Positions 58,604-64,000 of a DNA stretch of 64,000 nucleotides are shown here, piece by piece. Origin of the DNA: Amaurobius ferox (taxonomy: Eukaryota > Arthropoda > Arachnida > Araneae > Amaurobiidae). The stretch is from contig OX578145.1 in NCBI GenBank assembly GCA_951213105.1, forward strand, positions 122,989,925-123,053,924. Reading direction: 5' to 3'. A program made the translations under genes and the position numbers. Each line of letters opens with the position of its first letter. The first letter of the stretch is position 1. The notes beneath the pieces were generated by a model. It did not search any database, was not told the DNA's origin, and saw nothing but the letters and a program-made list of their open reading frames with translations.

Positions 58604-59062
58604 AAAGAACTTTAACCACGATTTTGACACAAAATGGATGCCATATTTTATTTTGAAGTGGATCACGTGATCTCCTCATATAAAGGGTGTAATTATTATT
58701 TTAATTTTTATTTAAAAAGCTACTGAACATATTTTGCTCAAATTTGTTTATATATTTTATGGGATAATTTGAATATTTCCTAAAACTTTCGAAGGAATTT
58801 GTGAATTTTAAATCCGCTTAAAAAATGTTTGAAAAATGAGGTCCCATAGGGCTCATTGTATTTCATTTTTCAACCCGGGTTCAATCCAAAACTAATTGGG
58901 TGATATTATTCATTTATATTCCCATAGGTCCCACAGATCGTCTGAACAACATACTAAAATTTCATTTTGATAAAGTCATTTTTACGGCAGTTATCGTGCT
59001 AACGGACAGACAGAATGAACACCAAGTCATAAACACTTTTCAACTATGTTGTAAAGTGTTAA
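58604..59062 (+). mobile_element. Family C 3' unit, second of two
   Basis: Begins directly at the end of the first unit with AAAGAACTTTAACCACGATT and ends in the same hairpin. Confidence 0.87.
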
Positions 59063-59525
59063 TAAAAACAAGAAAGATCAATCATGCATAAGCATTGATT
59101 ACGAAACACTTTCCAACTGAAATGCAATTTCATTTAAAAATTTTTAAAATGTGATACATTCAGTGGTGATACCTTTTACATTATCACAGTACTACAGTAA
59201 TTTATTATGCTTAAATATTTAAAACTGTATCGAAATATAAATCATCTGATTCTCTATGCAAAATTAATGAATATTTCATTGATATAACTTGTATTCCAGA
59301 CTCCAGAGCTAAATAATTTTGTGTGAAAAAAAATTCAGCAATTCTTATGTAATTCATCTTACAATCGCTTGAGATATTTGCATTCTGCATATGTTAAAAT
59401 TAGGCTTCCTTGAAGAAATAATAAAAGTTTAGGGATCATTTAAAATCACAACTATTGTAATTGCATAGGCACGGAATTTAGATACACAGATAATACACAG
59501 ATAATATATATGTGTATGTGTATGT

Positions 59526-60346
59526 ACTCAAAGTATTGGAATCGTGCCGAAGATCGGAACTCGAATTTTCAAAGTATCTACACGTTTTGGGACTTCTAGA
59601 ACACGAAAAAACTTCTTTTAGGAAGACGTCTGTGTGTGTAAGGGTGTATCTGTGTATGTTTCTGTGTGTCTGTGTGGATATTACATCCACTCTAATTGAA
59701 AAACTAATGGACCGAATTTCATACAATTTGGTAGGTATGTTTTTTGTGGGAAATCCTGATGTTCATTAGATTATAGTACGATTCGTAATAAAAGAATCTG
59801 CCTTCTTTGCGAAATGGCCGCAGAAATTGCCTTTATCCACTCTAGCTAAAAACTAATGAACCAAATTTAACAAAATTTGGAGTATAATATTTCAATAACC
59901 TACAAGTGATTTATATACCAAATTTAACAAAATTTTGTATATAAATCATATGTAGGTTATTCTACTACGATGCGGGAAAAAGGAACGGGCTATTTTTGCG
60001 AAATGGCCAGCAAAAATCGTTATATATAAAAATAAAAGACTACGTGTGCTCAATTATATCAATTAAATTCCTATTTTATATGTGATTTTTGACAACAAAA
60101 AGAATAAGACAAACCCCATTACTCTAGGACTAGCCGTTCTTGAGATATTCTAGTTTTTTCGCGTTTTCGCTACGCCACCTTTGACAATAAGTCCAGCTAT
60201 CAAATGAGAACCAAATTTAAGTTTAACGTGTAAATTCAATGTCATTTAAAATACTTATGTTGTGCAGATAAACTCAAATTATCATTGAATAAATAAAGAG
60301 AACGAATATGAGTCTGCAGGGAAAGACATGTGCTGTCCACATCAGA
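59526..60346 (-). mobile_element. Family B repeat, hairpin lost, copy B9
   Basis: Starts inside the B 3' region (AAAGTATTGGAATCGTGCCG) without the palindrome. It has TG-rich DNA at about 59630-59675 and ends at the family start TCTGATGTGGACAGCACATG-T at 60346. Confidence 0.78.
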
Positions 60347-60634
60347 ATTTTTAACAATATTACACCAATGATTTATAGAAGTGAACGGGGATTATTTTCA
60401 GGCCATTTCGAAAAAAATGTATGATCTATATTTAAAGATCCATCAAATTTTTGTCGAATAAAATGTTCAACAAATTTAAGCTGTGTACCAAATTTTAACT
60501 CTCTAGGACGTAGGAAAGTGCATTTAAAATGCCATCAATTAAATTTATCATGAAGAGTTATATAAAATTTAAAAAAAAAAGAAAAATAGTTATCTACCAA
60601 ATTTATTTTAAAATATGAAGCCACTCCCATATGC
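60347..60634. other. Unassigned sequence
   Basis: Nothing recognised. Confidence 0.35.
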
Positions 60635-61053
60635 AAAACGTTTAAACAAATGGAGAGATATTTATTATATAATATCTCTCTCTTTTCTTTCTGGAAGATA
60701 TCCCAAAGTCAGAATTTAATTGAATTTGTTTTTGTCCCTATATTAAATAATTTTTTTAATTAAAAAACTACTTAACATATTTTACTGAATTTTTTTTTAT
60801 ATATTCTATGGGATAATGTGAATATTTCCTAAAAATTTCGAAGCAATTCGTGAATTTTAAATTTACTTAAAAAATGTTTAAAAATTAGGTCCCATAGGGT
60901 TCAATGTATTTCATTTTTTCAACCCGGGTTCAATAAAAAACTAATTGGGTGATATTATTTATTTATATTCCCATAGGTCCTACAGACCGTCTGAACAACA
61001 TACTAAAATTTCATTTTGATAAACTCATTTTTACGGCAGTTATCGTGCTAACG

Positions 61054-61095
<42 letters not shown>

Positions 61096-61141
61096 ATGAA
61101 CAAAGTCATAAACACTTTTCAACTTTGTTGTAAAGTGTTAA
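60635..61141 (+). mobile_element. Family C repeat with long GACA microsatellite
   Basis: Same 5' region as C1 (17104-17580, inverted). It has a perfect (GACA)n at about 61054-61093 and a perfect hairpin at the end. Confidence 0.87.
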
Positions 61142-61480
61142 CAAAATCAGATAAAACAAAATCAGATGTAGGCAGTAAATGATTTTCCTACAGACTCAAA
61201 TTCATTTTCTCTTTCTTTCTTTTATAATTCATTAAATTAAGTTTAATTGCACAAGGTAACACGGATAATTATTTGAAATGACACTGAATTTGCATTTTTG
61301 CTTCAATTTTCGTTTTCATTTGGCGTTTAACAAAATTTATAAAGGCGACATTTCAAACGTTCGAAACAAATGGAATATCTTGAAAACGGTGAGTACAGTA
61401 ATGGGGTTGGTCTTATTCTTTTAGTCATTAAAAATTACGTATAGAACAACGATCCTTTAATTGATACATTTAAACATGTG

Positions 61481-61536
61481 GAAGACCCAGACCACTCGAC
61501 CCATCCTAGGGTATGGGTAGCTGATTGAGTGGCCGG
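61481..61536. mobile_element. Short SINE-tail-like insertion, first of two at one site
   Basis: GAAGACCCAGACCACTCGAC ... GATTGAGTGGCCGG sits between ACATTTAAACATGTG (61466-61480) and ACATTTAAGCATGTG (61537-61551). It is the same type as 44533-44591. Confidence 0.7.
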
Positions 61537-61551
61537 ACATTTAAGCATGTG

Positions 61552-61863
61552 TTGAGACCCAGACCGTCCGACCTACCAGAAAGGTATAAGGTAACTGTTT
61601 GGACGGCCGGGAAGTGCCACCCAATTTAGACCGGAACCCAGTGGGGGAGGCATCCACAAGGACCGTACCCTCCTTCCCCTACCACCAACCTCTCGGAAGG
61701 ACTTACGGACCCACATGTTTAACGTGATCGTACTCCGCATGAACACGGCGGGAGTTGTGGCAGCGTGCAAACCACCAGGTTACCGCGTCCGAAATGTGCC
61801 AACAGCACGCGGTGTTCCCAGGTGGTCACCCACCCAAGTACTAACCGCGCCCGATGCTGCTTG
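61552..61863 (-). mobile_element. S3 SINE with a 5S rRNA-like head
   Basis: Minus strand: the first 60 or so bases (61863 to 61804) match the 3' half of animal 5S rRNA (AAGCAGCATCGGGCGCGG, TTAGTACTTGGGTGGGTGAC, CACCTGGGAACACC). A shortened S3 tRNA-like head without box B comes next, then the normal S3 body and tail. ATTTAAGCATGTG at 61539-61551 and 61864-61876 is an exact 13-bp duplication enclosing both parts, so they integrated as one unit. Confidence 0.85.
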
Positions 61864-62213
61864 ATTTAAGCATGTGTAGTACTTTTTCGAAATTTTAACG
61901 GCCATTTCGCAATTTATTTTTGCAATTTAGCCATTTTACGGGCCATTTCGCAAAAAAAAAAGCCAGGTACGTTTTTTTTCTTTTACGGAAACATACCAAA
62001 ATCTAATCAGCACCAGGGTCACCTACGAATCTACCAAATTTCGTGAAATTTGGTCAATTTACTTTTAAGGCAGAGTGGATACATGCAGTGCACAGACACG
62101 ATAACAAATACACGCACTGAAATGGCTTTTTCGTATTCTAGAGTACTTGAAACGTGTAAATCTGTCGAAAACTCGAGTTGATTTCCGGCACTATTCTAAT
62201 ACTAGTGGGGAAA

Positions 62214-62270
62214 GTCATACAAATTATACAATACAGCTTCCGTCATACAAATTATACAATACAGCTTCCT
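62214..62270 (+). repeat. 28-29-bp tandem duplication
   Basis: TCATACAAATTATACAATAC occurs twice, each followed by AGCTTCC. Confidence 0.9.
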
Positions 62271-62384
62271 TCAAATTTCGACTGCAGAGCTTTCGCTTTT
62301 CGTCTATAATGTGGAATGTATTAAAATTGGGTTGAACATCGGAACTATACGTACATCGGACACTCTAATGCACGAATCCCTTAT

Positions 62385-63274
62385 TACTTTCCTTATATAC
62401 ATATAATGTATAACGAAAGTATTGTGACGGGATCGAAAATTCGAATTCGAGTTTTCGACGGGAGAGCACATTTCAAGCATCCCTGTTCACGAATCGAAGA
62501 TTTTTGAAGTGATGTCTGTGTGTGTCAGTGAGTCTATGGAGACGATAACTGACGAGTAACCGATTCGAACGAAATTTGGTATAAAAATTACAATCCGCAA
62601 AAACTGGAAACCTATTGTTTTTATACGCAATCGAATGTTCAGAACCCCCCCTAAATTTTCCAGTGAAATTTTGAAAAAATCGTCAAAGCATCAAAACCTC
62701 TAATAAAGTTACGCAAATACACATTTCTTATATAATTTTCCATTAGAAAACGATTGACATAAATTTTATAACGCTAACATGAACCGTTCTCGAGATATTA
62801 CACATTTAAAAAAAAAAATATCAAAAAGTCATATAAAATAAAAAAATATTAACTAATAAGAAACCTGTTCACTTTTCACATGTAATATCATGCGATAAAT
62901 TGGGTGACATCATTCTCGTGGATCTCTAGCTCGTTCCATTCATGAAAAAGATACCTTGAGTAATACTTTTGTATTTAAAAGCCAATAGTCATTTATCTGC
63001 TATAAGAATAACTTATCTCTCCGTTTATAACACTTGGCGAGATTTTGGTGAAGAATTTGGCGGAATGTTGCCAACTTGGCGACTTTTTAAATGTAGCCAA
63101 ACTAACGAAAATATCGCCAAATGGATAAAAATGACGCTAAATCAATGAAAATGACGACTCATTGACGAAAATTCAATATCTTGAAAAGAATTAAGTATCT
63201 AGTATAAGCTTTAACTGTAAAAATAGTAAATTCATTGCATTATATAAGGAAAGTCGTGTGTTGCCCACATCAGA
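62385..63274 (-). mobile_element. Family A repeat, full-length, copy A9
   Basis: Hairpin at 62385-62421 with one mismatch; the family start (TCTGATGTGGGCAACACACGA) ends at 63274. The microsatellite is reduced to TGTGTGTGTC. Confidence 0.87.
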
Positions 63275-63282
63275 TTTTTTTC

Positions 63283-63660
63283 TTATGTGACGTCTGTGTA
63301 TGTGTTTGTGTGTGTGTTTGTCTGTCTGTGTATCTCTTCAATGCATTTATCCTCCGTTTCTCAAAAACTATTCAAAGAAATTTCACAAAATTGGGTAGAT
63401 AAGTCACTTGTGAGTTACCCCGATGCTGATTAGATTTTGGTACATTTCTGAAAAATAAAAAGTCCTTTTTCTGCAAAATGATCTGCAAAAATCTTCATAA
63501 TCTGAAACATAAGACAAAATATGCTTAAATGTATGGATTAAATGCTTTTTTTCATGCGTAAATTTTGACGATGCTAAAAATAAGACTTAACTTCACTACT
63601 TTAGGACAAACCGTTTTAGAACTGTTCAAAGTTTTTGAATTTTTTGGGAGCTCGCGATTG
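63283..63660 (-). mobile_element. Family B internal fragment
   Basis: Matches the B interior (AAATTGGGTAGATAAGTCAC, GCTGATTAGATTTTGGTAC), without either end. It directly follows A9. Confidence 0.65.
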
Positions 63661-63663
63661 CCA

Positions 63664-63667
<4 letters not shown>

Positions 63668-63703
<36 letters not shown>

Positions 63704-64000
63704 CTGCCATGTGGCTGTATCGTTGAGCGAAACACATTTGAAACCTCTGTGGATGCAAAGATCCTTGAAAAGCTGGATCTACGGAGGTTCTATCCAATTT
63801 CATATTTTCGGATTGCATCTTTTCTCTTATTTTTATTTTTGTCATTTTAATATTTTGAGCCTCCAGATTTTGATAATCCTTTGATATTTGAACTTGATTT
63901 GTATGTATCTCTCTTGAATGTTGATAAATTCATGTGTATAATTGATATTTTAAAATTAAGATCATTTTGCCTTATATGGTAGCATTGTTTTCCTTATGTC
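63668..64000. other. (TA)n microsatellite and unassigned end of window
   Basis: TA repeats at about 63668-63699. The rest shows no recognisable gene. Confidence 0.5.

Larger units (their letters stand above)
56655..59490 (+). repeat. Tandem array of family C units
   Basis: The 5'-type segment ('CATTGATTATGAAACACTTTCCAAC...') starts at about 56670, 57328 and 59082. The hairpin-bearing 3' segment occurs twice in a row, ending at 58603 and 59062. Unit 2 also has an internal duplication of about 150 bp ('ACATTCCTCGGTAATA', about 57398 and 57550). All units run in the same direction. Confidence 0.85.
61160..62216 (+). mobile_element. Family B repeat, copy B10, interrupted by SINEs
   Basis: Starts ATCAGATGTAGGCAG (degenerate). 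B-family interior appears on both sides of the SINE cluster (61466-61876). It ends near GGGGAAAGT with the hairpin mostly lost. Confidence 0.75.

Noticed and set aside
61804..61863. Possible 5S rRNA gene
   Set aside because: Only about half the molecule is present, with several changes. It lies inside a SINE bracketed by a target-site duplication.

Overview
The window looks like a gene-poor stretch of a nuclear genome from an animal, most likely an arthropod and possibly a chelicerate such as a spider. It is strongly AT-rich and full of simple repeats. I find no intact host gene, rRNA gene, functional tRNA gene, CRISPR array or bacterial-type operon. Almost everything I can recognise is transposable-element DNA, mostly non-autonomous or broken. 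The organism is inferred from the mix of elements (jockey-like and R1/LOA-like LINEs, mariner, Tc1-like, a DUF4817-type element, hAT, tRNA-derived SINEs, Helentron-like repeats), not from a diagnostic gene.

The dominant components are short-to-medium repeats that I call families A, B and C (D is a weaker fourth). A full A or B copy starts with TCTGATGTGGGCA, carries a short motif about 20 bp inside, has a (TG)n or (GTCY)n microsatellite, and ends in a terminal hairpin. The motif near the 5' end is complementary to the outer arm of that family's own hairpin. This is the layout of Helentron-associated interspersed elements (HINE/DINE-1-like rolling-circle elements). Recognisable A copies lie near 3.6, 18.2, 19.9, 22.2, 30.8, 32.9, 42.7, 49.5 and 62.4 kb. 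B copies lie near 4.6, 7.8, 8.9, 20.8, 41.0, 48.3, 50.5, 59.5 and 61.2 kb. An A/B chimera lies at 5.5-7.3 kb. C copies lie near 17.1, 44.4, 57-59 (tandem) and 60.6 kb.

Layout: 0-0.9 kb is the end of a jockey-like reverse transcriptase. 0.9-3.5 kb is unassigned. 3.5-9.6 kb is back-to-back A/B repeats. 10.1-15.7 kb is a foldback (MITE-like) element split by a 4.8-kb insertion with a 15-bp target-site duplication. That insertion has an open reverse transcriptase/RNase H frame, a polyadenylated 3' end, and then 1.7 kb of GC-rich sequence of unknown origin. 16-24 kb holds a second foldback element and A/B/C copies. 24.8-26.6 kb holds SINEs and a Tc1-like relic interrupted by a TTAA-flanked MITE. 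27-32 kb holds tandem repeats, a broken gene fragment and an A copy. 34-35 kb is a LINE relic with a SINE. 37.5-38.0 kb has two different SINEs inserted in series. 39-41 kb has a foldback element and a hAT relic. 52.5-54.3 kb has a DUF4817-type transposon (with a SINE in its terminal repeat) and a deleted mariner. 56.6-59.5 kb is a tandem array of C-family units. 61.5-61.9 kb has a SINE with a 5S rRNA-like head.

The window is therefore best read as a record of nested insertions. Several pre-insertion states can be reconstructed exactly from target-site duplications. All family assignments come from reading the sequence and general knowledge; no database search was run.
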